From: Clostridia bacterium
Lineage (GTDB): Bacteria > Bacillota > Clostridia > Christensenellales > Borkfalkiaceae
Assembly: GCA_017504065.1 (NCBI GenBank)
Contig: JAFVRU010000133.1
Location: forward strand, 1 to 12,199
DNA: 12,199 nucleotides
Reading direction: 5' to 3'
Part shown: positions 1-7,129 of the stretch, in pieces
Numbering within the stretch: the first letter of the stretch is position 1
Layout: every line of letters starts with the position of its first letter
Translations under genes and position numbers: made by a program
Notes under the pieces: model-generated
Told to the model about the DNA's origin: nothing
What the model saw: the letters and a program-made list of their open reading frames with translations, nothing else
The model's database searches: none

Positions 1-43
1 GATACGCAAGGTAAAACAGCCGTTTTCACAGCCGCGTAGAACT

Positions 44-72
44 ATTATAGACCATTTCCCGTAAATAGTCAA
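44..72 (-). promoter_or_regulatory. Sigma-A promoter firing off the left edge
   Basis: Read on the minus strand, TTGACT (67-72) and TATAAT (44-49) are separated by exactly 17 bases, so this is a near-perfect housekeeping promoter. Transcription would start near position 37 and run left out of the window, so the gene it serves is not visible. The first part of its leader carries a 7-base direct repeat (16-22 and 28-34, 12-base period). The box match is seen directly; activity is inferred. Confidence 0.85.
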
Positions 73-116
73 TCGATTTTTAAGGATTTTTATAAAAAAA
101 TCCCGCAAACACGCTG

Positions 117-147
117 AAAAAAAGGCTCCCCGAAATTTCGGGAAGCC
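117..147 (-). terminator. Rho-independent terminator of the 809-residue protein gene
   Basis: On the minus strand the self-complementary segment 124-147 (GGCTTCCCGAAA paired with TTTCGGGGAGCC, one G-U pair) is followed by seven U residues (117-123). It begins 7 bases after the stop codon at 154-156. The A-tract flanks only one side, so it points to minus-strand termination. Confidence 0.9.
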
Positions 148-153
148 CTTACG

Positions 154-2583
154 TTACGGGAGTGTGCTAAGCGGCAACGTATCGATCCACGACAGGATAT
201 TGTCGAGATAGACGACAAGCTCGTCTACGTTCAATTCCCCAATCGTCGTTTTCGACGGATCGTCGGCGGGGAATGCTACGCCCGGCAAATACGCGTCGCC
301 CGTTCCGCCCGAGTGGCGGATCTTGTGGTTGAGCGTATTCGTGGACATTTTTACGAGTCCGTCCTCCGCCATTTCGTTCAAAGGCGCGTGGTGAATGTTA
401 TACGCCATATTGTCCATTAAGTTGCCCATTTGGTTGGAGATGGAGTATTCCAAACCGTGCTGAACGGTAAGTTTTTTGATTTCCGCTTCCGTCAAGTCGT
501 TGGTGGGATCGGAGTCGGTGTTCCGCGCTTTGAGTTCTTCGGCGTATACGTGGTCGGCGAGCAGGTATTTCCAAGTACCTTTGACCGTGCGTTGGTCTTG
601 GGGCAGGAAGCATTTGTTACCGCTGCCGTCAATGTAGATATAATCGCCTGTTTGAACGAGATGTCCGTTGACGTCGGTAAAGGATTCGGGCTCGCCGTCC
701 GCGGGGGAGTATTTGCTGTCAGCGTAAATATCGCTTTCAAATATTTGCCCGAACGTAAGCTTTTCTACTGCGTCGGGGAGTCCGTCGATTGTCGTTTCGC
801 CCAAGTGTTTTAAAATCTTGTTTTGCGAAGTCTTTTCTTCCCCGAATACTTCGGTAACCGTCAAACGGGTGCTGATTGTCGAAATGAGATTGTTTTCCCC
901 CGACAAATCTCCGAGCGTATGCTTCTTATAAAGTACGGGATTGCCGTCCAAATCGGTCAAGTAATATGCCGTGCCGTACACGGGTTCGTATTCGTCCGTC
1001 GAGCCCGCAACCAGCTGCTCGCCGATTTTTACGGTAACGGGAACGCCCAGCGAGTCCGTTGCCTGCGTGGAGATTTTGTACTGTACGCCGCTTTCGGTGA
1101 ACGTTCTGTTCGCGAAGTCGAGCGCGTAGCCGTCAGGGTATTCTTCGCCGTATTCGTTATATGCCTTGTCGTAGGTCGAGTTGACGATTACGCGGCGTTG
1201 CAGCATAACGGCTTTGCCCGTCGCCGTATCGATTTTGTAATGCGCGTTTTCTTTACCCAACAATAAGTACATAACGATCTTATCGTCGGGGTCTTCCTGC
1301 AAAATATCGGCGAGTTGAATGTCGTTGATCAACGTATCGTTGTTCGCCTTTAAATACCCGATCGTGCGGGGCTTCGAGCCGTTGATCGGTTGAATGGTTT
1401 GGTTGGGCGCTTCGCCTGTGATTTGGTAATCGACTCCGTATTGTCCGTACGCGAGCGCGATGAGTACTTTATGCGAATTTGCGTTGATGTCCAAAGCGTC
1501 TTTCAAATACAAGCCGTCGATGAGCTGCGCTGCATTTTCGCTCAAATCCCCGATCAGCGTCTTTTTAAAGAGTGTAGGGGTGGCGGTATCTTCGGGGGCT
1601 TCAAACGCCAAATATTTCCCGTCGCCATTCACGTCTTTTACGTAGTACGTTTCCGTGCGCGTGGTTTCGCCTTTCGTAACCGTTTCGACGATTTTCACAA
1701 AACCGTTTTCCGCCGCCGTCGCTTCGCAGACGATCGGGTTGTCTTGGTAATCGTAATATTTCGCGCCGTCGAACGTCAGGAATTTCTGTTGCATTTGCGC
1801 GGTGGGTTTTCCGTCTACGGTTACGTATTTGTAGGTAACGTTCCGTTCCCCGTAAGCGAGCGTGTTTAACACTTCGTCGTCGGGTTCTAAATTCGGGAGT
1901 GCGGAAGCGAGTGCGATCTTGGATACGGTCGCCATCGGGTCGGCGGTAAGCGCCGCCAACGTAACCGCCGTTTTGCCTTCGAGCATTTCAATTTCTCCGT
2001 CGGCGTTATAAACGTAATCCACGCCGTACTCCCCGTAGCAAATTTCGAGCAAAATCGGATCGAGCGGCTTACCTTCTTCGCCCGCCGCTTGCAGGAAGTT
2101 GCCGAGCGGAGTCGTTTTTACCGCGTCGCCGAGATAGGTGGAGAGTTCTTTAAACGGTGTGTTCAACAACGTATCCTTGTCGATTTGTAAACCGAAGCTG
2201 TTTTTTAATTCGTCCGCAAGCTCGGTCGTTTTATCGGAAAGAATGGGAAAGAGCTCCGCAAAGCTCGATAACGTTCCCGTTTTTGCGGCTTCGGACGTTT
2301 TTTTGACGAGTTCGACGACCGTCATATTGCCGACGGCTTCATCGACGTAGTTTTTCTCCACCAACGAAGAGAAATTGAAATCGTCCACGAATTTACCGAC
2401 CATATCCGCGGATTTGTTGATTTTTACTTTGGTTACCAAGAGCGCCACCGTACCTGCGGTCGCGCCGATCCCCATCACGAAGCCCAAAAGCAACGCGATA
2501 ATCTTACCGAGCCAACCGCCTTTCTTTTTTACGATCACTTTCGGTTCTTCTTCGTATGTACTTTCAACAGGTTTTTTCGCCAT
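154..2583 (-). CDS. Large membrane-anchored repeat-containing surface protein, family unknown
   Basis: I do not recognise this 809-residue protein. The N-terminus is short, charged and lysine-rich (1-27), followed by one hydrophobic helix at about 28-51 with no signal-peptidase or lipobox site. This predicts a type II membrane protein with about 750 residues outside the cell. After a helical stretch (about 55-165) come diverged modules that pair a T-[IL]-G-x-L segment with a hydrophobic segment centred on AYGxxxVxY (about 178-200, 238-256, 372-400, 434-460). Later partial copies lie near 555-615 and 780-800. Cysteine is rare, and there is no LPxTG motif or recognisable catalytic motif. The start is supported by AAGGAG nine bases upstream of ATG. 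The gene has its own promoter (2626-2654) and terminator (117-147), so it is probably monocistronic. An envelope, adhesion or scaffold role is a guess. Confidence 0.85.
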   Translation of the reverse strand: MAKKPVESTYEEEPKVIVKKKGGWLGKIIALLLGFVMGIGATAGTVALLVTKVKINKSADMVGKFVDDFNFSSLVEKNYVDEAVGNMTVVELVKKTSEAAKTGTLSSFAELFPILSDKTTELADELKNSFGLQIDKDTLLNTPFKELSTYLGDAVKTTPLGNFLQAAGEEGKPLDPILLEICYGEYGVDYVYNADGEIEMLEGKTAVTLAALTADPMATVSKIALASALPNLEPDDEVLNTLAYGERNVTYKYVTVDGKPTAQMQQKFLTFDGAKYYDYQDNPIVCEATAAENGFVKIVETVTKGETTRTETYYVKDVNGDGKYLAFEAPEDTATPTLFKKTLIGDLSENAAQLIDGLYLKDALDINANSHKVLIALAYGQYGVDYQITGEAPNQTIQPINGSKPRTIGYLKANNDTLINDIQLADILQEDPDDKIVMYLLLGKENAHYKIDTATGKAVMLQRRVIVNSTYDKAYNEYGEEYPDGYALDFANRTFTESGVQYKISTQATDSLGVPVTVKIGEQLVAGSTDEYEPVYGTAYYLTDLDGNPVLYKKHTLGDLSGENNLISTISTRLTVTEVFGEEKTSQNKILKHLGETTIDGLPDAVEKLTFGQIFESDIYADSKYSPADGEPESFTDVNGHLVQTGDYIYIDGSGNKCFLPQDQRTVKGTWKYLLADHVYAEELKARNTDSDPTNDLTEAEIKKLTVQHGLEYSISNQMGNLMDNMAYNIHHAPLNEMAEDGLVKMSTNTLNHKIRHSGGTGDAYLPGVAFPADDPSKTTIGELNVDELVVYLDNILSWIDTLPLSTLP
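739..2154 (-). repeat. Degenerate tandem protein modules inside the 809-residue protein
   Basis: Modules lie roughly at residues 144-203, 204-278, 339-404, 405-466 and, weakly, 552-615. The shared pattern is T-[IL]-G/A-x-L, then a leucine-rich helix ending L-x-[DA]-x-L, then [IV]-L-x-x-[LI]-x-[YL]-G-x-x-x-[VA]-x-Y-x-[IY], and in the first four a short turn with D-G or T-G. Modules 1 to 2 and 3 to 4 are directly adjacent. A 60-residue insert (about 279-338) splits 2 from 3, and another (about 467-551) splits 4 from 5. The copies have diverged strongly, so this is an old internal duplication rather than a recent DNA repeat. Boundaries are by eye. Confidence 0.6.
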
Positions 2584-2625
2584 AATTTTACGCTCCTTGT
2601 CGAATGATTTTCTTTTCGTATTTTC

Positions 2626-2654
2626 ATTATATACTATCTTTACAAAAAATGCAA
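2626..2654 (-). promoter_or_regulatory. Sigma-A promoter of the 809-residue protein gene
   Basis: On the minus strand TTGCAT (2649-2654) and TATAAT (2626-2631) are 17 bases apart. Transcription should begin near 2619, giving a leader of about 36 bases that contains the AAGGAG ribosome-binding site. Confidence 0.85.
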
Positions 2655-2668
2655 GTAATTCCCGATAG

Positions 2669-2706
2669 AAAAAACGAACGGCAAAATTAGAAAATGTTGC
2701 CGTTCG
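2669..2706 (-). terminator. Rho-independent terminator of the phosphoribosyltransferase gene
   Basis: On the minus strand a perfect 10-bp stem (2697-2706 with 2675-2684, CGAACGGCAA and its complement), a 12-base loop and six U residues (2669-2674) follow the stop codon by 18 bases. It lies just upstream of the -35 box of the next minus-strand gene and insulates the two transcripts. Confidence 0.92.
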
Positions 2707-2724
2707 TGGGGTTTTGCGGAGTTT

Positions 2725-3264
2725 TTACGCGAAAATAGGAATGGAAGCGAGATAGATCACGTCTTTTCGGTCCGCAGCTTCCGCTTCGGCGAGTACGAAC
2801 GCTTTTTTGTGAATAATCCCGCCTGCTTTTTCTACGAGCATTTCCAAACCCGCAAGGGAAGCGCCTGTGGAAACGACGTCGTCCACAATCCCGACTTTCT
2901 TGCCTTTGAGTAAATCTTCGTCGTGCTTGGAAAGAAAGAGTTTTTGTACCTGCCCCGTTGTAATTGACGATTCAATCGAAATTTCAATCCCGTCTTGCAT
3001 ATACAGTTTTCTGCTCTTTCTCGCAACGGCATAGTATCTTTGCCCGAGCTCTCTCGCAACGCAATGCGTCAGTTGCAGCCCCTTGGACTCCGCGGTGATC
3101 AAAACGTCGCAGTCGGACAATTCTTTCGCGAGCGCTTTTGCGCAATGTTCGGTGAGTTCGCTATCGCCGTGTAAGTTGAAAAACGCGATGCTAATGCCGC
3201 TCGGCAAGGGTAAAATGGGCAAATGCGCTTCAAAGCCTTTGATGTCAACGGTATGGTATTTCAT
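2725..3264 (-). CDS. Apt-like purine phosphoribosyltransferase
   Basis: A 179-residue type I phosphoribosyltransferase. The signature PRPP-binding loop is at residues 124-137 (VGIVDDVVSTGASL), with the paired aspartates and TG that grip the ribose phosphate of PRPP. The AESKG segment (58-62) matches the PPi loop, and ARKSRKLYM (81-89) resembles the flexible-loop entry of adenine phosphoribosyltransferases. Such enzymes transfer ribose 5-phosphate from PRPP to a free base in the cytoplasm for purine salvage. Length is normal, but the N-terminus does not match classical Apt, so adenine as substrate is inferred; xanthine or a regulatory role is possible. The start is set by AGGAGA eight bases upstream of ATG. 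It has its own promoter and terminator, is transcribed divergently from recX, and may be controlled by a palindrome over its -35 box. Confidence 0.88.
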   Translation of the reverse strand: MKYHTVDIKGFEAHLPILPLPSGISIAFFNLHGDSELTEHCAKALAKELSDCDVLITAESKGLQLTHCVARELGQRYYAVARKSRKLYMQDGIEISIESSITTGQVQKLFLSKHDEDLLKGKKVGIVDDVVSTGASLAGLEMLVEKAGGIIHKKAFVLAEAEAADRKDVIYLASIPIFA

Positions 3265-3298
3265 AGAAAATTTCTCCTATACGTATTGTATCAAGAAT

Positions 3299-3327
3299 AT
3301 TGTAACACAATTTTTTGAAAAAGTAAA
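3299..3327 (-). promoter_or_regulatory. Sigma-A promoter of the phosphoribosyltransferase gene
   Basis: On the minus strand TTTACT (3322-3327) and TACAAT (3299-3304) are 17 bases apart. The start would fall near 3292, giving a leader of about 28 bases. The -35 box is embedded in the palindrome at 3323-3334. Confidence 0.75.
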
Positions 3328-3334
3328 CGTTTAC
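3323..3334. promoter_or_regulatory. Perfect 12-bp palindrome, candidate LacI/CcpA-type operator
   Basis: GTAAACGTTTAC is a perfect inverted repeat with a central CG, the geometry of LacI/GalR-family operators and close to the core of the catabolite-responsive element of Bacillota, with both outer bases deviating. It overlaps the -35 box of the minus-strand promoter and lies about 95 bases upstream of the recX start, so the simplest reading is repression of the phosphoribosyltransferase gene. The palindrome is seen directly; the bound protein is inference. Confidence 0.5.
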
Positions 3335-3386
3335 GCGAAAAAATTTCAAAATATTTTACGGTTTTTTGCTCCAAACGCTCCGTCGG

Positions 3387-3415
3387 TTGACTTTTTAGCG
3401 TAAAAGTGGTACAAT
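3387..3415 (+). promoter_or_regulatory. Sigma-A promoter of the recX-birA-nnr operon
   Basis: TTGACT (3387-3392) and TACAAT (3410-3415) are 17 bases apart. Transcription should begin near 3422, giving a very short leader of about 15 bases before the GTG start of recX. AT-rich sequence upstream (3338-3367) could act as an UP element. No LexA-type operator is visible, unlike the SOS-linked recX of some bacteria. Confidence 0.85.
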
Positions 3416-3436
3416 AATAGAGTAAGGAGTACGGAA

Positions 3437-4054
3437 GTGAACGAAATTACGGCGATTACCCCACAAGTAAAAGACAAAACGCGCTGCAACGTTTACGTTG
3501 ACGGGCGGTTTTGTTGCGGACTGACTTTGGAAACGGCGGTCAAAAACCGTTTAAAAGTCGGGCAAATGATCGCGGAAGAACGGCTCGCAGAAATGCAGCT
3601 GGAAAGCGAGAAAGCTACGGCGCTCGATAAGGCGCTCGCGCATCTTTCGGCTACGCGGAAAACGGAAAAGCAAATTCGCGTCTTTCTCGCGGGGAAGGGC
3701 TATTTGTCCGCGGTAAGCGACTACGTGATTGAAAAACTTCGGGAATACAATTTCTTGAACGACGGGGAATACGCTGAAGCGTACGTGGAAAACGCCGCGA
3801 AGTATAAGGGCGGACGGTTGATCCGTATGGAGCTCAAAAGCAAAGGGGTTTCCGACGAAGCGATCGACGGCGCGCTTGGCGGGTTGGACGGGGAAGCGGA
3901 AGAAGAAACGGCAAAGCGGTTGCTTGCGAAATATCTGCGCGGAAAAACGGTGGACGCGCAAACGCGTCAAAAAGCGTATCGGCATTTGCTTTCCAAAGGT
4001 TTCGATTACGAAACGGCGAAAGCGGCTTTGCGGGAATATGAAACGGATGATTAA
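3437..4054 (+). CDS. recX: Regulatory protein RecX
   Basis: A 205-residue all-helical, charged protein matching RecX, which binds RecA filaments in the cytoplasm and modulates recombination and SOS induction. After an N-terminal beta segment with a VYVDGRFCCGLT-like stretch (about residues 19-30), the RecX repeats of three helices follow: the first around residues 60-100 (ALDKALAHLSATRKTEKQIRVFL), with the YNFLNDGEYAEAYV signature of the next (about 104-117), and the last ending in LLSKGFDYETAKAAL (184-198). The start is GTG, chosen because AAGGAG lies seven bases upstream and no better ATG exists. It is first in an operon with birA (17-bp gap) and nnr. Length is within the family range. Confidence 0.92.
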   Translation: MNEITAITPQVKDKTRCNVYVDGRFCCGLTLETAVKNRLKVGQMIAEERLAEMQLESEKATALDKALAHLSATRKTEKQIRVFLAGKGYLSAVSDYVIEKLREYNFLNDGEYAEAYVENAAKYKGGRLIRMELKSKGVSDEAIDGALGGLDGEAEEETAKRLLAKYLRGKTVDAQTRQKAYRHLLSKGFDYETAKAALREYETDD

Positions 4055-4071
4055 GGCGGTACAGGTACGAG

Positions 4072-4788
4072 ATGAACGAGTGTAACGGATATAAAATCGA
4101 ACGGTTTGACGAGCTTGCTTCCACGAACGATTATTGCAAGGAAAAACGGGCGGAGCGCCAAAATTTGGTCGTTAGCGCCAAACGGCAAACGCGCGGACGG
4201 GGAACAAAAGGCAGAAGCTTTGCTTCCGACGCGGGCGGGGTGTTTCTTTCGGCGTTGACCTTTCATGAAACGCTTGCGGCGAAAGACGCGTTTACGATTA
4301 TGGCGAACTCCGCGGTGGCGGTGTGTGAAACGCTACGGGCATACGGGGTAGAACCCGTGATCAAATGGCCCAACGATATTCACGTACAAGGCAAAAAAAT
4401 TTGCGGAATTTTGATTGAAAACGCCTTTTCGGGCGAGCGCGTAGTTTCGTCGGTCGTCGGCGTGGGCTTAAACGTTGCAAACGGACTTCCAGACGAGCTT
4501 TCGGGGCTCGCGATCACCCTTTCGCAAGCGCTTGGGAAACCGTTTTCCGAAACCGAAGTTGCGGCTGTGGAAGAAAAACTCGTTTGCGCGTTGACGACGT
4601 TTCGGCGGGACGTAATGCAAGCGTATCGCGCCTTTTTGGGGTATCTGAACGAGCGCGCGACGTTGCTGATCGGGGAAGAAAAACTTACCGTAACGCTCCG
4701 TTCGGTGGACGACGAAGGCGGATTGCTCGCGGAAACGGAAATGGGTGAAGAACGGTTCGCGGCGGCGGAAGTGTCCTTGCGGACGTAA
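4072..4788 (+). CDS. birA: Biotin--[acetyl-CoA-carboxylase] ligase, no HTH domain
   Basis: This 238-residue enzyme activates biotin with ATP to biotinyl-AMP and transfers it to the lysine of biotin carboxyl carrier proteins. The biotinyl-AMP loop is RGRGTKGRSF (41-50), with phenylalanine where most relatives have tryptophan. KWPND (98-102) and the lysine-glycine strand KKICGIL (108-114) form the active site, and GLN (132-134) is conserved. Residues about 190-236 form the C-terminal SH3-like domain. The N-terminal winged-helix domain of bifunctional BirA is absent, so this is a monofunctional class I ligase that should not repress biotin genes itself. The ribosome-binding site is poor (AGGTACGAG just before ATG), so translation may depend on coupling to recX 17 bases upstream. 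Confidence 0.95.
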   Translation: MNECNGYKIERFDELASTNDYCKEKRAERQNLVVSAKRQTRGRGTKGRSFASDAGGVFLSALTFHETLAAKDAFTIMANSAVAVCETLRAYGVEPVIKWPNDIHVQGKKICGILIENAFSGERVVSSVVGVGLNVANGLPDELSGLAITLSQALGKPFSETEVAAVEEKLVCALTTFRRDVMQAYRAFLGYLNERATLLIGEEKLTVTLRSVDDEGGLLAETEMGEERFAAAEVSLRT

Positions 4789-4800
4789 AGGGGAACGGAT

Positions 4801-6303
4801 ATGGATTTCGTATTGACAAACGCCGAGATGCGCTCGGCGGACGAGTACACAATCAAAACGCTCGGGGTTGCTTCGACGGAGCTCATGGAACGGGCGGGGC
4901 TTGCGCTTGCCGATTTGGCTGCGGAGCTTGCGCCGAGCGGAAAAGTGCTTTGCGTGTGCGGCGGCGGGAATAACGGCGGCGACGGGTTCGTTTGCGCGCG
5001 GATTTTGAAAGAACGCAGCCGCGCGGTGGAAACCGTTTGTTTTGCGGACAAGCTTTCGGACGATTGCGCGAAGAACCGAGCGCGTTGGCTTGCGCTCGGC
5101 GGGGAGATTTTGACGGAAGTTCCGAACGAACAATACGCTTTGGTGGTGGATTGTCTGTTCGGTACGGGCTTGCGTGGCGGTTTGGACGGAAAAAACGCCG
5201 AAGCGGTGAACAAGATCAACGCTTTGCGGAGTACGGGCGCAAAAGTTTTGTCGGCGGATATTCCGTCGGGGCTCTGCGGGGATAACGGGCTCGCGCCCGG
5301 CGCGGCGGTTTGCGCGGACGTAACGCTTTGCATTGGGGAGAAAAAGGCGGGCGCGCTTTTGCAGGACGGGCTGGATCTTGCGGGTGAAGTCCGTCGCGCG
5401 GATATCGGGATCGTTTTGCCGAGCCGCGGATACGCCACGGTGGCGGATCAGGAAGCCGTGAGAGCGGTATTGCCCAAGCGCAAACGCAATTCCCATAAGG
5501 GTAGCTACGGAAAAGCCGCGATTGTCGGCGGGAGTTTGGAGTACACGGGCGCGCCCTATTTGGCGGCGGCGGGTTGTTTGCGTTCAGGCGCGGGGTATAC
5601 GACTTTGTACGTACCGAAATCGTTGTTGCAAAGCTACGTTTTGGCGTTGCCGGAAATTTTATTGCGGCCTGTCTGCGACGGGGAACGGTTTGCGTTTGAA
5701 ACGGAAAATTTGCGGGAGCTTTTGGGCTACGACGCGGTGGCGTACGGAACGGGAATGGGCGTCTCCGAAGCCGTCGCGCTCGGCGCGGAGTTTTTGTTGC
5801 GGGAATATACGGGCAAGCTTGTTTTGGACGCGGACGGGCTCAATAGCTTGGCAAAGTATAAAACGTCGGAATTTTCCAAACTGTTTTCCGAGAAAAAATG
5901 CGACGTCTTATTGACGCCGCACGTGAAAGAGTATGCGAGATTGACGGGCAAAACGGTGGATGAAATTCTGCAAGACGGCGTTTACGCCACGCGGGAGTTT
6001 TGTTCGAAATATCAAATCAACGTTCTACTGAAAAACGCGTCGTCCGTGCTTTCGGACGGGGACAAAACGGTCCTGATTGCCGCGGGCTGTTCGGGACAGG
6101 CGAAAGGGGGTAGCGGCGACGCGCTACTCGGCGTGATCGCAGGGCTCTGCGCAAGCGGCGCTTCGGCGTTCGACGGCGGACTTTTGGGGGCGGAGCTCGT
6201 TGGGAAAGCGGCGGAACTCGCCGCGACGGAGATCGGGGAATATTCCTTGACAGCAAGCGACGTCATCGCATACCTGGGTAGGGCGTTTTCCGATTATTCG
6301 TAA
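4801..6303 (+). CDS. nnr: Bifunctional NAD(P)H-hydrate epimerase / ADP-dependent dehydratase
   Basis: A 500-residue fusion that repairs hydrated NADH and NADPH. The N-terminal YjeF_N epimerase (about 1-210) interconverts R and S forms; it shows GGGNNGGDG (54-62), the FGTG loop (120-123) with the catalytic aspartate region just before it, and DIPSG (153-157). The C-terminal ribokinase-like dehydratase (about 225-500) removes water using ADP; it shows HKGSYGKAAIVGGS (232-245), GTGMG (316-320), LDADGLN (342-348), LTPHVKE (371-377) and the nucleotide-site GGSGD (436-440) with catalytic Asp440. The usual GNPGMATG before GGSGD is altered here to GCSGQAKG. The start has AAAGGGG seven bases upstream of ATG, 12 bases after birA. 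Its end overlaps the convergent membrane-protein gene by 10 bases, and no plus-strand terminator is visible. Confidence 0.96.
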   Translation: MDFVLTNAEMRSADEYTIKTLGVASTELMERAGLALADLAAELAPSGKVLCVCGGGNNGGDGFVCARILKERSRAVETVCFADKLSDDCAKNRARWLALGGEILTEVPNEQYALVVDCLFGTGLRGGLDGKNAEAVNKINALRSTGAKVLSADIPSGLCGDNGLAPGAAVCADVTLCIGEKKAGALLQDGLDLAGEVRRADIGIVLPSRGYATVADQEAVRAVLPKRKRNSHKGSYGKAAIVGGSLEYTGAPYLAAAGCLRSGAGYTTLYVPKSLLQSYVLALPEILLRPVCDGERFAFETENLRELLGYDAVAYGTGMGVSEAVALGAEFLLREYTGKLVLDADGLNSLAKYKTSEFSKLFSEKKCDVLLTPHVKEYARLTGKTVDEILQDGVYATREFCSKYQINVLLKNASSVLSDGDKTVLIAAGCSGQAKGGSGDALLGVIAGLCASGASAFDGGLLGAELVGKAAELAATEIGEYSLTASDVIAYLGRAFSDYS

Positions 6304-7043
6304 CCGAAAATCCGCGTGCAAATCGCGGCGATTAGCAGCAGTCCGCCGAATACGAGATAGTAGTAAGGAAACGGAGTAATTAAGGAAGTAACGAGCACGA
6401 GCGAACCGCCCGTAGCAAACCCCTTGGCGTTGCGTTTGGACAGCCAAAGCCGAAATCGGCGTTTGCGTTTTTTATCGGCGGTTTCATCGCCTAAAAAGGA
6501 CTGCGGCAACTGTTCGTTTTCCTTTAAAAACGCATAGATCTGTTCGCCTGTTTTGACGCGTATCCCCAGCCGTTCGCACAGCATATTTGCGGCTTCGTCC
6601 ACGTGCGAACAGCATAGAACTTTTTGTTTTCTCGTTTTCCAACGCGCGTATTTGGCTACGTCGTCCGCATTCACGGGCGAAAGGGTGAAATGTAGAAAAT
6701 AAAACTCCTTTGTCGTGAATAATCGGAGTTTGGCGAATCGCCCGACAGGCTCGGTCAAAGCGAGCGCGGTTTGGAAATATTCCGTTTTTTTCTCGTCGCT
6801 GAGCAGGGCGAGATGGAGCAGTAGTTTTTCCTTGCACGTTTCGTCCGTTTTCCGCAAATACAAATCCTTGCGCTTGGAGCGTAACAACGCGGCTACGGCG
6901 AGCGCGGTCAAGAATCCGCAAAGGATACTCAACGTCAAGGACAGCGCGAACGCGATGCGCAGGTAACGGAAAAAGCAAAGGGTGAACAGGGAACTGATGA
7001 AAAACGCGAAAAACACGTCGGAAATAAATGCAGATTTTTTCAT
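6294..7043 (-). CDS. Four-helix membrane protein with a cytoplasmic middle domain, unknown function
   Basis: Not recognised as a named family. The 249 residues contain two N-terminal membrane helices (about 8-27 and 31-54), a charged middle domain (55-205) and two C-terminal helices (about 208-223 and 227-246) preceded by a very basic stretch (190-208). By the positive-inside rule both ends and the middle domain should be cytoplasmic. Residues about 113-175 have an alpha/beta order that resembles the second half of a restriction-endonuclease-like (Mrr) domain: strand, helix with VAKYARW, strand KVLCCS, helix, GIRVKTGEQIYAFL. No GDxGxD or QxK catalytic pair is visible, so any such domain would be inactive. 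No clear Shine-Dalgarno sequence or promoter precedes the ATG, but no other start is plausible. It is divergent from nadD (86 bp) and overlaps nnr tail-to-tail. Confidence 0.82.
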   Translation of the reverse strand: MKKSAFISDVFFAFFISSLFTLCFFRYLRIAFALSLTLSILCGFLTALAVAALLRSKRKDLYLRKTDETCKEKLLLHLALLSDEKKTEYFQTALALTEPVGRFAKLRLFTTKEFYFLHFTLSPVNADDVAKYARWKTRKQKVLCCSHVDEAANMLCERLGIRVKTGEQIYAFLKENEQLPQSFLGDETADKKRKRRFRLWLSKRNAKGFATGGSLVLVTSLITPFPYYYLVFGGLLLIAAICTRIFGYE

Positions 7044-7078
7044 GTCTTGATTTTTGACGGATTTTTTGCTTTTTAAAC

Positions 7079-7107
7079 TTGATAATCGGAAAAATATGTA
7101 GTATAAT
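7079..7107 (+). promoter_or_regulatory. Sigma-A promoter of nadD-yqeK / rsfS
   Basis: TTGATA (7079-7084) and a consensus TATAAT (7102-7107) are 17 bases apart. Transcription should start near 7114, leaving a leader of about 16 bases that holds AGGGAG (7116-7121) before the ATG at 7130. Confidence 0.88.
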
Positions 7108-7129
7108 AGGAGTATAGGGAGTACGCAGT

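Noticed and set aside
3338..3367. Phased A-tracts / bent DNA upstream of recX
   Set aside because: The tract centres are not evenly spaced near 10-11 bp, so only a general AT-rich upstream element can be claimed.
3360..3436. LexA operator controlling recX
   Set aside because: No GAAC-N4-GTTC-like site is present in the leader or promoter.
4380..5496. Long minus-strand open frames opposite birA and nnr
   Set aside because: They are low-complexity Ser/Pro/Arg-rich shadows of GC-biased codons in two well-supported genes and have no start signals or recognisable domain.
6311..6327. CCGCG/CGCGG hairpin just after nnr
   Set aside because: The 5-bp stem has no T-run on the plus strand and only a broken one on the minus strand, where it lies inside a coding region; not a credible terminator.
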